DNA of 64,000 nucleotides from Polaromonas sp. (lineage in GTDB: Bacteria; Pseudomonadota; Gammaproteobacteria; Burkholderiales; Burkholderiaceae_C). Both the position numbers and the translations under genes were made by a program. The stretch covers positions 1 through 64,000 of the forward strand of contig NZ_JAQSDL010000024.1 of NCBI RefSeq assembly GCF_029945895.1. The letters run 5' to 3'. Under the pieces are notes generated by a model. It was not told the origin of the DNA, did not search any database, and saw only the letters and a list, made by a program, of their open reading frames with translations. Shown here piece after piece: positions 43,152 through 51,735 of the stretch (its first letter is position 1; each line of letters opens with the position of its first letter).

Positions 43152-44065
43152 GTTCAACCTCCGCAATTGCAACCGCCGGCGCCCGCACCAAGCACTGGGC
43201 GATCGACTTCGTGCTGCTGGCCGCCATCTGGGGCTCGTCTTTCCTGTTCATGCGTATCGGCACGGTCGAGTTCGGCCCGCTGCCGACGGCGGCCGTGCGC
43301 GTTGCGATTGCCGCGGCCTTTTTGCTGCCGCTGGTGCTGCTGCGCGGGCTGGGGCCCACGCTGGCGAAAAACTGGCGCCATGTGTTCCTGATCGGCATGT
43401 TCAATTCCGGCATTCCGTTTGCCTGCTTCTCGTTTGCCCTGCTGTCGATCACCACCGGCCTGTCGGCCATTCTCAACGCCACCGTGCCGATGTTTGGCGC
43501 GCTGGTGGCCTGGCTCTGGCTGAAGGACAAGCCCAACCCCTCGCGCCTGCTGGGCCTGGTGGTCGGTTTTGCCGGGGTCGCCATGCTGGCCTGGGACAAG
43601 GCCACGTTCAAGCCTGACGCTTCGGGTGTGGCGCCCGGCTGGGCCGTGCTGGCCTGCCTGTTTGCCTGCATCTGTTACGCGCTGTCGGCCAGCTACACCA
43701 AGCGCTACCTGACCGGGCTGCCGCCGCTGGTCACCGCCGCTGGCAGCCAGATCGGCGCCACGCTGGGCCTGGCGCTGCCGGCCCTGTGGCTGTGGCCGGC
43801 AAAAATGCCCGGCAGCAGCGCCTGGCTGGCCCTGCTGGTGGTCGGCGTGCTGTGCACCGGCATTGCCTACATCCTGTACTTCCGGCTGATTGCATCGGCC
43901 GGCCCGGCGCGTGCGCTGGCCGTGACGTTTGTGGTGCCGGTGTTTGCGGTGTTGTACGGCGTGCTGTTTCTGGGCGAGGCCGTCACGCTGTGGATGCTGC
44001 TGTGCGCGGTGGTGATTGTGTGCGGCACGGCGCTGTCCACCGGGCTGCTTAAAATTCCCCGATGA
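43148..44065 (+). CDS. EamA-family (DMT) transporter
   Basis: A 305-residue inner-membrane transporter with ten helices in two EamA repeats: AIDFVLLAAIWGSSFLFMRI and GLSAILNATVPMFGALVAWL in the first, LLVVGVLCTGIAYILYFRL and FVVPVFAVLYGVLFLGEAV in the second. Members export amino acids or metabolites; substrate unknown. The best start is a TTG in the TTGA overlap with the ogt stop, giving SSTSAIATAGARTKHWAIDF; no ATG lies before the first helix. Confidence 0.9.
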   Translation: MSSTSAIATAGARTKHWAIDFVLLAAIWGSSFLFMRIGTVEFGPLPTAAVRVAIAAAFLLPLVLLRGLGPTLAKNWRHVFLIGMFNSGIPFACFSFALLSITTGLSAILNATVPMFGALVAWLWLKDKPNPSRLLGLVVGFAGVAMLAWDKATFKPDASGVAPGWAVLACLFACICYALSASYTKRYLTGLPPLVTAAGSQIGATLGLALPALWLWPAKMPGSSAWLALLVVGVLCTGIAYILYFRLIASAGPARALAVTFVVPVFAVLYGVLFLGEAVTLWMLLCAVVIVCGTALSTGLLKIPR

Positions 44066-44232
44066 GCTCCGCCCGCAAGACCAAGATCAAACTCAAGCTC
44101 AAGGCCACCCGGCCGCGCAACCCGCTGGTCGTGCCGGCGGCACAACGCAAGGCGGGTGCGCACCGCAAGTCGCAATCGGCCACCCGGCATGCCGACAAGC
44201 GTGCGCTGGACAGGCAGCTGCGCGAAGACTGA
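44062..44232 (+). CDS. tiny basic conserved protein
   Basis: A 56-residue, strongly basic protein (MSSARKTKIKLKLKATRPRN, then VVPAAQRKAGAHRKSQSATR, ending RALDRQLRED). The ATG overlaps the transporter stop by 4 bp, which argues for real translation. No cysteine or hydrophobic stretch. The charge suggests binding to nucleic acid, like a ribosome- or DNA-associated peptide, but I do not recognise a characterised family. Confidence 0.65.
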   Translation: MSSARKTKIKLKLKATRPRNPLVVPAAQRKAGAHRKSQSATRHADKRALDRQLRED

Positions 44233-44237
44233 AGTTC

Positions 44238-44897
44238 CTATTTCAGGGAGCCCGCCACCACGTTGATGCTGAGCGCCAGAATCAGCATGTTGAAGGCAAA
44301 GGACAACACCGCGTGGATCGTTGTGAGGCGACGCATGGCGCGCGAGGTGATCTGCACGTCGGACACCTGCGAGGTCATGCCGACCACGTGGGCGTAATAG
44401 AGAAAATCAAAATAGTCAGGGTCCAGCCCGCCCGGAAACAACAGGCCGGCCCCGGCGGGTTGATTGCGTTTTTCTTCGTGGTAGTAGCGGTGTGCGTAGT
44501 GAAACGAAAAAACGGCCTGAATGAACAGCCAGGAGGCAGCCAGCGCCGCCATCGACAAGGCAATCTGCAGGGTGCGCCCCACGCCCGAGAGGTCCCGGCT
44601 CTGCTGCATCATGAACACAATGGCCGTCACACAGGCCAGGGTGGCCAGCAGCAGCATGAGGAAAATCACCACGCTGGGCTCGTCCTGCGCCTGGGCGCGT
44701 TCGCGGGTGCCCTTCGCGTCAAAACCCATGGCCAGCCACCAGGCCAGCACCAGGTAAACGACTATGCCCGCACACCAGCCAAGCAGGCCGCGCAGCGGCC
44801 AGGCCATCGGCAGCGGCAGTGCGGCCGCGGCCAGACCTGCCGCAAGGCCATACATCAGGCGCTGCGGTCCGGTGGTTTCAGAAAAATATTTGCGCAT
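44238..44897 (-). CDS. DUF1345 membrane protein
   Basis: A 219-residue inner-membrane protein with five to six hydrophobic helices. Family hallmarks: FSFHYAHRYYHEE (near 128), the segment DFLYYAHVVGMTSQVSDVQI and LTTIHAVLSFAFNMLILALS. DUF1345 has no known function. It is convergent with the small basic gene, ending 5 bp after it. Confidence 0.88.
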   Translation of the reverse strand: MRKYFSETTGPQRLMYGLAAGLAAAALPLPMAWPLRGLLGWCAGIVVYLVLAWWLAMGFDAKGTRERAQAQDEPSVVIFLMLLLATLACVTAIVFMMQQSRDLSGVGRTLQIALSMAALAASWLFIQAVFSFHYAHRYYHEEKRNQPAGAGLLFPGGLDPDYFDFLYYAHVVGMTSQVSDVQITSRAMRRLTTIHAVLSFAFNMLILALSINVVAGSLK

Positions 44898-45015
44898 GGG
44901 CCCATTGTGATGCGAGCGACGCGCCGCCTCAAGGCCGGGAGACGGCGCCTTGCCCGCGTGCAGCCCCAGGAAGAAGTGTCCTGGCGCAAGTGCCCAGGCT
45001 TGCTCGTACGGGGCG

Positions 45016-45270
45016 CTACTTCTTCTTCAGGTTTTCAATGACCAGCGCCGCCTCGATGTCGGCCTCCTGTAGCTTCAGGTTTTGCATCACCAGGTCAAAG
45101 GCAGCGCCCATCATGATGGCGCGGGTGCGCTCGGGAATGTTTTCCCAGCTCTCAGCCAGCTCATTGATCAGCACTTCGGCCAGGGTGCCCATGTCGAACA
45201 CCCGCCCCTCGGTCAGGTCCGCCTGGTCCATCCGCTCGTTGAGCAGACGCATCACAAAATCCCGGTTCAT
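45016..45270 (-). CDS. conserved hypothetical acidic protein
   Basis: An 84-residue soluble protein, mainly helical (NRDFVMRLLNERMDQADLTE, GTLAEVLINELAESWENIPE, AFDLVMQNLKLQEADIEAAL) with a lysine tail. The ATG is preceded by GGGAGAAAAAA. I do not recognise a family; length and codon use support a real gene. Nothing nearby suggests a role. Confidence 0.6.
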   Translation of the reverse strand: MNRDFVMRLLNERMDQADLTEGRVFDMGTLAEVLINELAESWENIPERTRAIMMGAAFDLVMQNLKLQEADIEAALVIENLKKK

Positions 45271-45467
45271 TTTTTTCTCCCTGATGGACGGTTGGCCGAC
45301 CAGATCGGCGTGCCTGCCCGATTCTCTCTTGTCATGACCTGACGAAGGTTACCGCGTCAGCAGGCGCCCTGCTGGTGGCGCCGCGGAAAACGTTGTCCAT
45401 CCAGTGCAACAAGACCGCCAGCGCCTGCCTACAATGGTCCATCATCCCCACCGGATCACACATCTGT

Positions 45468-45713
45468 ATGGCCGAGTTTTTCAAGACCTCCGTCACCTGG
45501 GTCGTGGACTTCCACTACGAGGGCCGTCCACGCCGCTGGTTCAAAGCCTTCGGCCCCAAGGACGATCCGTTCCAGCAAATGACGGACACCCTGAAGGACC
45601 TGTACGGTGACCGCGCCAAGCTGGCGACGGTGCGCAAGGCCACGGACGAAGAGGAATTGCAGTACCTGCGCGGCGAAGAACCGAAAAACAGCTACTGCCC
45701 GACCGGGCGTTGA
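45468..45713 (+). CDS. conserved hypothetical 81-residue protein
   Basis: A short soluble protein (AEFFKTSVTWVVDFHYEGRP, RRWFKAFGPKDDPFQQMTDT, LYGDRAKLATVRKATDEEEL, ending NSYCPTGR). The strand-turn-strand start and helical end look like a small alpha/beta fold. The internal ATG before AEFF is chosen because the upstream extension has no conserved character. Function unknown; seen as an orphan gene beside the tRNA cluster. Confidence 0.65.
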   Translation: MAEFFKTSVTWVVDFHYEGRPRRWFKAFGPKDDPFQQMTDTLKDLYGDRAKLATVRKATDEEELQYLRGEEPKNSYCPTGR

Positions 45714-45754
45714 ACGGAAGGCGGCACGTGAGAACAAAGCCGGAGCCGGAAAGC

Positions 45755-45793
45755 AAAAAGGGTTTGCTTCTATTTTCATAGCAGCAAACCCTT
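45755..45793 (-). terminator. terminator of the tRNA cluster
   Basis: AAGGGTTTGCT (45758-45768) pairs perfectly with AGCAAACCCTT (45783-45793). In the minus direction the stem is followed by TTT after CCCTT, making a short U tract 7 bp after the tRNA-Asp 3' end. Confidence 0.65.
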
Positions 45794-45799
45794 CAATAC

Positions 45800-45876
45800 T
45801 GGCGGAGTGGACGGGACTCGAACCCGCGACCCCCGGCGTGACAGGCCGGTATTCTAACCAACTGAACTACCACTCC
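45800..45876 (-). tRNA. tRNA-Asp (GUC)
   Basis: The minus strand starts GGAGTGGTAGTTCAGTTGGT and ends CCACTCCGCCA, with encoded CCA. Anticodon loop CCTGTCACG gives GUC; T-loop GGTTCGAGTCC. Cloverleaf stems pair fully. Third in the Ala-Glu-Asp unit. Confidence 0.97.
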
Positions 45877-45973
45877 TGGTAGCAACAACATTCGCTCTTG
45901 CGAGCCAAGTCGCCTGCTTGCGCAGGCTTGTTATCAACTTGTGCCTTGTGCCTCACATCGCTGTGAAGAATTC

Positions 45974-46049
45974 TGGCGACCCTAAGGGGATTCGAACCCC
46001 TGTAGCCACCGTGAAAGGGTGGTGTCCTAGGCCTCTAGACGATAGGGTC
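45974..46049 (-). tRNA. tRNA-Glu (UUC)
   Basis: The minus strand starts GACCCTATCGTCTAGAGGCC and ends AGGGTCGCCA. Anticodon loop CCTTTCACG gives UUC; T-loop GGTTCGAATCC. It lies next to gltX, the gene for its own synthetase. Confidence 0.97.
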
Positions 46050-46138
46050 AAAACCTTGGAACTTCCGTCAGCAGGCTTTTTGTTTTTACACAAAGGCCCA
46101 CCAAAAAAACTCTATTCAAAAACTTTTCGACAATTTAA

Positions 46139-46214
<76 letters not shown>

Positions 46215-46249
46215 CTGTTGCAAGTTTCCCTGCAATCGTCGAGCCTTGA

Positions 46250-46279
46250 ATTATAGCCCGAAAATCAGGGCCTTTTCAA
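46250..46279 (-). promoter_or_regulatory. promoter of the tRNA-Ala-Glu-Asp cluster
   Basis: Minus strand: TTGAAA (46279-46274), 18-bp spacer, perfect TATAAT (46255-46250), about 36 bp before the tRNA-Ala 5' end. The -35 lies within the last codons of gltX. Confidence 0.7.
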
Positions 46280-47668
46280 GTGGACGAGACGCGCAATCAC
46301 GTTTTCCCTGTCCATCAATGACAAAAAAGCATCCAGCGACGGCGTTTGCTGGCGCCCGGCGACCAGTACCCGCACCGGCATGGCCAGTTGCGGCATCTTC
46401 AGGCCCTTGTCCTGCAACACCTGCTTGATGGCGGCGGCGATCGCCGGCTTGTTCCACTCGCAGCTGGCCAGCAACTCCGCGAGCTGGTACACGGCTGGCA
46501 CCACATCGACCGATACATGGGCCTGGATGTCTTCCGCACTGACCGGCTCATGGCTGACCAGCACGCCCATCCAGTCGGCCAGTTCCACCAGGGTGCTGCA
46601 CCGGTCTTTCAGCAAGGCGCAGGCCGCCACGCGCCGGCCAGCATCAAGGCCAGCCAATGCACGCGCATTGAGGAACGGCAACACCAGTTCGGCAAGCCTG
46701 TCGTCGGCCATGGCCTTGATGTGCTGGGCGTTGACCCAGCGCAGCTTGGCTTCGTCAAACTGCGCCGCGCTTTTGCCGAGGTGGTCGAGGTTGAACCATT
46801 GCAGGAACTGCTCGCGGCTGAAAATTTCGTCGTCGCCATGGCTCCAGCCCAGGCGCGCCAGGTAGTTGACCATGGCGTCGGGCAGGTAACCTTCTTCGGC
46901 GTACTGCGTGACGGCCTTGGCACCGTGACGCTTGCTCATTTTTTCGCCCTGCTCGTTGAGCACGGTGGGCAGATGGGCATAGACCGGCACATCCTTGCCC
47001 AGGGCACGGAAGATGTTGATCTGGCGCGGCGTGTTGTTGATGTGGTCGTCGCCGCGGATCACATGGGTGATCGCCATGTCAAGGTCATCGACCACCACGC
47101 AGAAGTTGTAGGTCGGCGTGCCGTCGGGCCGCGCGATCACCAGGTCGTCGAGCTCGTCGTTGCTGATCTCGATACGGCCCTTGACCTTGTCATCCCAGAC
47201 GACCGCGCCGCCCTGCGGGTTCTTGAAACGCAGCACAGGCAACACGCCTGCGGGCGCCGGTGGCAGGGTCTTGCCGGCTTCGGGCCGCCAGGTACCGTCG
47301 TAACGCGGCTTCTGCTTGTCAGCCATCTGCTTTTCGCGCAGGGCGTCGAGTTCCGCCATGCTCATGTAGCAGGGGTAGACATGGCCTGCGGCCTGCAGCT
47401 CGGCCAGCACCGCCTTGTAGCGGTCCATGCGCTGCATCTGGTAATGAGGGCCTTCGTCGTAATCCAGGCCCAGCCAGCGCATGCTTTCGATGATCACGTC
47501 CACCGCAGCCTGCGAGGAGCGCTCAACATCCGTGTCTTCAATGCGCAAGATGAAGTCGCCGCCGGTGGCGCGTGCAAACGCCCAGGGGTAGAGCGCCGAG
47601 CGGATGTTGCCGAGGTGGATGAAGCCTGTCGGTGAAGGCGCAAACCGCGTTCTTGTTTTTGGTGTCAT
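46265..47668 (-). CDS. gltX: glutamate-tRNA ligase
   Basis: A 467-residue class I aminoacyl-tRNA synthetase charging tRNA-Glu. The HIGH-type motif is [17 protein letters not shown] (HLGN at 18-21), the KMSKS-type motif [12 protein letters not shown] near 243. The C-terminal helical anticodon domain is complete. ATGA overlap with the metZ stop makes it the last gene of the purF-metZ-gltX run; the tRNA-Glu gene lies just beyond. Confidence 0.97.
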   Translation of the reverse strand: MTPKTRTRFAPSPTGFIHLGNIRSALYPWAFARATGGDFILRIEDTDVERSSQAAVDVIIESMRWLGLDYDEGPHYQMQRMDRYKAVLAELQAAGHVYPCYMSMAELDALREKQMADKQKPRYDGTWRPEAGKTLPPAPAGVLPVLRFKNPQGGAVVWDDKVKGRIEISNDELDDLVIARPDGTPTYNFCVVVDDLDMAITHVIRGDDHINNTPRQINIFRALGKDVPVYAHLPTVLNEQGEKMSKRHGAKAVTQYAEEGYLPDAMVNYLARLGWSHGDDEIFSREQFLQWFNLDHLGKSAAQFDEAKLRWVNAQHIKAMADDRLAELVLPFLNARALAGLDAGRRVAACALLKDRCSTLVELADWMGVLVSHEPVSAEDIQAHVSVDVVPAVYQLAELLASCEWNKPAIAAAIKQVLQDKGLKMPQLAMPVRVLVAGRQQTPSLDAFLSLMDRENVIARLVHLKRP

Positions 47669-48879
47669 GTCAGGGTGCCCAGGCCGCGCAGCAGGTCAGC
47701 CTTGATGTCTTCAATATGCTCCAGGCCCACGGCCACGCGGATCAGGCCCTGCCCGATGCCGGCGGCCTGCCGCTGCACTTCGGTCAGGCGCCCATGCGAG
47801 GTGGTGCCGGGATGGGTGATGATGGTCTTGGTGTCGCCCAGGTTGGTGGCGATGCTCAGCACGCGGGTGCTGTTGATGACATGGAAAGCATTGGCGCGCG
47901 CGGTGTCGGCATCGTTGCCCACCACGTCGAAAGAGACCACCGCACCGCCCTGCCCCGACTGCTGGCGCATGGCCAGGTCATGCTGCGGATGGGAAGCCAG
48001 CCCCGGGTAGTAAACACGCGCTACGCCGGGCTGCGTTTCCAGCCAGCGCGCCACCGCCAGCGCATTGGCGCACTGCGCCTGCATGCGGATACCCAGTGTT
48101 TCGAGCCCCTTGAGCACGACCCAGGCATTGAAGGGCGACAGTGTCATGCCGGCGGTGCGCACCACCGGGCCGAACACGTCGACGATCAGCTTTGAGGGGC
48201 CACAGATCGCCCCGGCCATCACGCGGCCCTGGCCATCGAGGTACTTGGTGCCGGAGTGGATCACCAGGTCGGCGCCCAGTTCGGCCGGCCGCTGCAGGGC
48301 CGGCGTGCAGAAACAGTTGTCCACCGCCAGCAGTGCACCGGCACCGTGCGCGAGATCAGCCAGCGCAGCAATGTCGCACACGTCGGTCAGAGGGTTGGTC
48401 GGTGTTTCGGCGAACAGCAGCTTGGTGTTGGGCTTGATCGCTGCCTTCCACTCGGCCACATCGGTCTGCGACACAAAGGTGGTCTCGACGCCGAACTTTG
48501 CGAATTCGCGGCCTATCAGTGTCAAGGTCGAGCCGAACATCGAGCGCGAACAGACGACGTGATCGCCCGTCTTGAGCAGGCCCATGCACATCATGAGGAT
48601 GGCGCCCATGCCGGTCGAGGCGCCTATGGCGGCTTCGGTGCCCTCCAGCGCGGCCAGCCGGCGCTCGAAGCTGCTGACGGTGGGGTTGGAGGTGCGGCCA
48701 TAGGTGTAGCCGTCTTCGGTGCCGGCAAAGCGCCGGGCTGCGGTTTCAGCGTCGGGCTGCACAAAACCGCTGGTCAGGAAGAGCGCTTCGGAGTTTTCAC
48801 CGTATTGGCTGGACTCCAGCGCCACACGCACGGCCAGCGTGTCGCGGTGCAGGTTGTCGGGCAGTTGTTTGTTGGCCAT
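47665..48879 (-). CDS. metZ: O-succinylhomoserine sulfhydrylase
   Basis: A 404-residue PLP enzyme of the Cys/Met metabolism family that makes homocysteine from O-succinylhomoserine and sulfide. [20 protein letters not shown] near 57, the PLP-stacking region [17 protein letters not shown], and the Schiff-base Lys212 in [15 protein letters not shown]. Betaproteobacteria use MetZ directly after purF, as here. Cystathionine gamma-synthase is the alternative but the gene order favours MetZ. Confidence 0.93.
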   Translation of the reverse strand: MANKQLPDNLHRDTLAVRVALESSQYGENSEALFLTSGFVQPDAETAARRFAGTEDGYTYGRTSNPTVSSFERRLAALEGTEAAIGASTGMGAILMMCMGLLKTGDHVVCSRSMFGSTLTLIGREFAKFGVETTFVSQTDVAEWKAAIKPNTKLLFAETPTNPLTDVCDIAALADLAHGAGALLAVDNCFCTPALQRPAELGADLVIHSGTKYLDGQGRVMAGAICGPSKLIVDVFGPVVRTAGMTLSPFNAWVVLKGLETLGIRMQAQCANALAVARWLETQPGVARVYYPGLASHPQHDLAMRQQSGQGGAVVSFDVVGNDADTARANAFHVINSTRVLSIATNLGDTKTIITHPGTTSHGRLTEVQRQAAGIGQGLIRVAVGLEHIEDIKADLLRGLGTLT

Positions 48880-48881
48880 GC

Positions 48882-50399
48882 TCAGGCCTCCTGCGGATTG
48901 GGCAACGCCAGGCGCGAGACATCGACATCGCCCTCTTCGCTGCTGTCAATGCGCTGCTCGTTCATTTTGGCAATGCTCTCGGGCGTGATGTCGCCGGTGA
49001 TGTAGACGCCGTCGAAACACGAGGCATCAAAACCGTCGAGCTTGCCATTGAGCGAGCCGATGGCGCGTTTCATGCCTTCGACGTCCTGGTAGATCAGCGC
49101 ATCGCAGCCGATGGCAACGCGGATCTCCTCGACCGTGCGGTCGTGCGCCACCAGTTCGGCGGCGGTTGGCATGTCGATGCCGTAGACGTTGGGGTAACGC
49201 ACCGGCGGTGCCGCGCTCGCCAGGTAGACCTTTTTGGCACCGGCGTCACGCGCCATCTGCACAATCTCCCTGGAGGTGGTGCCGCGCACGATGGAGTCAT
49301 CGACCAGCAGCACGTTGCGGCCCTTGAACTCGCTGGCGATCACATTGAGCTTTTGCCGCACGGATTTCTTGCGCACGCCCTGGCCCGGCATGATGAAGGT
49401 GCGGCCGACGTAGCGGTTCTTCACAAAACCCTCGCGGTAGGGAATGCCCAGCAAATGCGCGAGTTGCGTCGCGCTTGGCCGGCTTGACTCGGGGATCGGA
49501 ATGATCACGTCGATTTCGTTGGGCGGCACGGTGGACACCACGCGTTTGGCCAGCGTCTCGCCCAGGTTCAGGCGTGCCTGGTAGACCGAGATGCCGTCCA
49601 GCACCGAGTCCGGCCGCGCCAGGTAGACGAATTCAAAAATGCAGGGCATGAGCTGCGGATGGGCCGCGCACTGCTCGGCGTGGACGGTGCCTTGCATGTC
49701 CACAAACACCGCCTCGCCCGGCGCAATGTCGCGCTCGAACTGGTGGGCCGTGCCTTCCAGGGCCACCGACTCGCTGGCCACCATCATGGTGTGGCCGCTA
49801 TCGTTCTGGCCGCGGCCCAAACACAGCGGGCGAATGCCGAAAGGGTCGCGAAAAGCCAGCAGTCCGTGGCCGGCAATCAGCGCCACCACGGCGTAGGAGC
49901 CCTTGATACGCTTGTGCACGCCGCGCACGGCCGCAAACACGTCGGCCGGCGTCAGCGGCAGTCCGCGTGTGGTTTTTTCGAGCTCGTGCGCCAGCACGTT
50001 GAGCAGCACTTCGGAGTCGCTGTCGGTGTTGATGTGGCGATGGTCGGTGTTGAACAGTTCCGCCTTGAGTTCGGCAGCATTGGTCAGGTTGCCGTTGTGC
50101 GACAGCACCAGGCCAAACGGCGCGTTGACGTAAAACGGCTGCGCCTCGTCTTCACTGAAGGCGTTGCCGGCCGTCGGGTAACGCACCTGACCCAGGCCCA
50201 CGTTGCCCGGTAGCGCGCGCATGTTGCGCGTGCGAAACACGTCGCGCACCATGCCCTTGGCCTTGTGCATGAAGAACTTGCGTCCCTGCTGCGTGACAAT
50301 CCCGGCCGCATCCTGGCCACGGTGCTGCAGCAGAAGCAACCCGTCGTAAATCAGCTGGTTCACCGGGGCGTTACTGACAACGCCAACTATTCCGCACAT
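48882..50399 (-). CDS. purF: amidophosphoribosyltransferase
   Basis: A 505-residue enzyme for the first step of purine synthesis (PRPP plus glutamine to phosphoribosylamine). The glutaminase N-terminus MCGIVGVV fixes the start, with Cys2 the nucleophile after Met removal; LLLQHRGQDAAGI, VRYPTAGN and LSHNGNLTN follow. The PRPP loop is VLLVDDSIVRGTTSREI near 360. No propeptide and no Fe-S-type cysteine set is evident, as in the E. coli type. It stands 28 bp after cvpA. Confidence 0.97.
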   Translation of the reverse strand: MCGIVGVVSNAPVNQLIYDGLLLLQHRGQDAAGIVTQQGRKFFMHKAKGMVRDVFRTRNMRALPGNVGLGQVRYPTAGNAFSEDEAQPFYVNAPFGLVLSHNGNLTNAAELKAELFNTDHRHINTDSDSEVLLNVLAHELEKTTRGLPLTPADVFAAVRGVHKRIKGSYAVVALIAGHGLLAFRDPFGIRPLCLGRGQNDSGHTMMVASESVALEGTAHQFERDIAPGEAVFVDMQGTVHAEQCAAHPQLMPCIFEFVYLARPDSVLDGISVYQARLNLGETLAKRVVSTVPPNEIDVIIPIPESSRPSATQLAHLLGIPYREGFVKNRYVGRTFIMPGQGVRKKSVRQKLNVIASEFKGRNVLLVDDSIVRGTTSREIVQMARDAGAKKVYLASAAPPVRYPNVYGIDMPTAAELVAHDRTVEEIRVAIGCDALIYQDVEGMKRAIGSLNGKLDGFDASCFDGVYITGDITPESIAKMNEQRIDSSEEGDVDVSRLALPNPQEA

Positions 50400-50427
50400 A
50401 CATTTCCGTTCATCAATTGGCCCATCA

Positions 50428-50910
50428 TTAGAGGTACTTTGCAAACTGTTCGGGCAACACCGGCTTCAGGCCTTTGACCGCCGCCGTCAGCACGCCGGCG
50501 CCCACCGACTCCTGCCACCAGGCGCTGGTCTTGAAGGCGGTCATGTTGACGACCACCGTGACCGCCAGCAGCAGGATCACCCCGCGCACCAGGCCAAATG
50601 CCGCCCCCAGGGTCCGGTCCACCGGGCGCAGGCCGATGGCCTCCACCAGCTTCTTGAACAACACCGCCAGCAGGCCCGCCAGAAACACGGACACAATGAA
50701 AATCAGGACAAAGGCCGCGGCGTAACGCACCGGATCGGACGCACTCTGCAGCGGCAGCACGGCAGCCACCGCGGGCGCAAACCATTGCGCGACATAAAAC
50801 GAAAGCGCCCAACCAAGAACAGACAGGATCTCGTACACCAGCCCCCGCCACGCGCCGATGAGCAGCGACACCACCAACACCCCCAGAAACGCCCAGTCCG
50901 CAACAGCCAC
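50428..50910 (-). CDS. cvpA: CvpA family membrane protein
   Basis: A 160-residue inner-membrane protein with four helices (about 5-25, 30-50, 63-88, 103-122). Signatures: WAFLGVLVVSLLIGAWRGLV, VYEILSVLGWALSFYVA, and RTLGAAFGLVRGVILL. CvpA is needed for colicin V production in E. coli and affects envelope integrity. The start is GTG (VAVADW). It is in its usual place just before purF. Confidence 0.93.
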   Translation of the reverse strand: MAVADWAFLGVLVVSLLIGAWRGLVYEILSVLGWALSFYVAQWFAPAVAAVLPLQSASDPVRYAAAFVLIFIVSVFLAGLLAVLFKKLVEAIGLRPVDRTLGAAFGLVRGVILLLAVTVVVNMTAFKTSAWWQESVGAGVLTAAVKGLKPVLPEQFAKYL

Positions 50911-50924
50911 GACGCGTTACATGC

Positions 50925-51713
50925 CTACAAGGTCAGGATGGCGGCCGGCAAATCAAGGCTTTTGATCTTGCTGGCGGCCTTGTCGGCATCGGCCTTGCTG
51001 GCAAACGGCCCGACCCGCACGCGAGTGCGCTTGCCGTCCTTGGTGTCGGCGACCTGGGTGTAGGTCTTGAGCCCCGCCCGCTCCAGTTTCTGGCGTACTT
51101 CCCGGGCCTTGTCGGCATCGGCAAAAGCACCGACCTGCACCACCAGGCGACCTTCCGCCTCGGCCGGCGCGGCCTTGGCAGCGGGCGCCTTGCCGTCGAG
51201 CAGGGCCTTGGCGCGGGCACCCTCGTCGCCGGCGGGTGCGGCTACGGGCGTTTTGGCCGCGGCCTTGGGCTCGGGTTTCGGCTCCGCTTTCAGTTCTGCT
51301 TTTGGCTCCGATTTTGCTTCTTTTTTGATAGCAGGCTGCGCAGGTTCAGCGGGCGTTTCAGCCTTTTTCTCCGGGATGATTTCTTCGCGCGGCGAGAGGC
51401 TGGTCGGAGCGGTGACCTTGTCGCTGCCGGCCGACGCGGCACTGGCGGCGACAGCCGGCGCAGTGGCCGGCAGCGGCATCACCAGGGGCTTGACCCCGCT
51501 CTTGGCAGGGATCTCGATCGGGATATCGACAGCCACCGGACGCGGCTGGGTGTCAAACAAGAGGGGGAAGCCGATCACCCCGGCCAGCACCAGCACCACC
51601 GCACCGATCAGGCGGTGCTTGGCACGTTTGCGCATCACTTCCACGCTCTCGGTCTGGGCGGCAGACCCGGCTGCAGCAGAGGCTTGGCCCCGGCGAAAGT
51701 TGAAAAACGGCAT
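50925..51713 (-). CDS. SPOR-domain cell-division protein (DedD-like)
   Basis: A 262-residue bitopic protein. A short cytoplasmic N-terminus (MPFFNFRRGQ) precedes one helix at about 35-54, a Pro/Ala/Lys/Glu-rich linker to about 185, then a SPOR domain (LVVQVGAFADADKAREVRQK, KDGKRTRVRVGPFASKADAD) that binds denuded septal peptidoglycan. The linker contains KAEPKPEP-type repeats and AQPAIKKEAK, which resembles one end of the dispersed repeat. Sits between folC and cvpA as in E. coli and relatives. Confidence 0.92.
   Translation of the reverse strand: MPFFNFRRGQASAAAGSAAQTESVEVMRKRAKHRLIGAVVLVLAGVIGFPLLFDTQPRPVAVDIPIEIPAKSGVKPLVMPLPATAPAVAASAASAGSDKVTAPTSLSPREEIIPEKKAETPAEPAQPAIKKEAKSEPKAELKAEPKPEPKAAAKTPVAAPAGDEGARAKALLDGKAPAAKAAPAEAEGRLVVQVGAFADADKAREVRQKLERAGLKTYTQVADTKDGKRTRVRVGPFASKADADKAASKIKSLDLPAAILTL
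51316..51345 (+). repeat. possible partial copy of dispersed repeat family 1 (in the SPOR gene)
   Basis: CTTCTTTTTTGATAGCAGGC followed by TGCGCAGG matches the head of the family only; the GGGCTGGAGG tail is absent. Uncertain. Confidence 0.35.
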
Positions 51714-51735
51714 GGCGATGACGGTATCCGTTACG

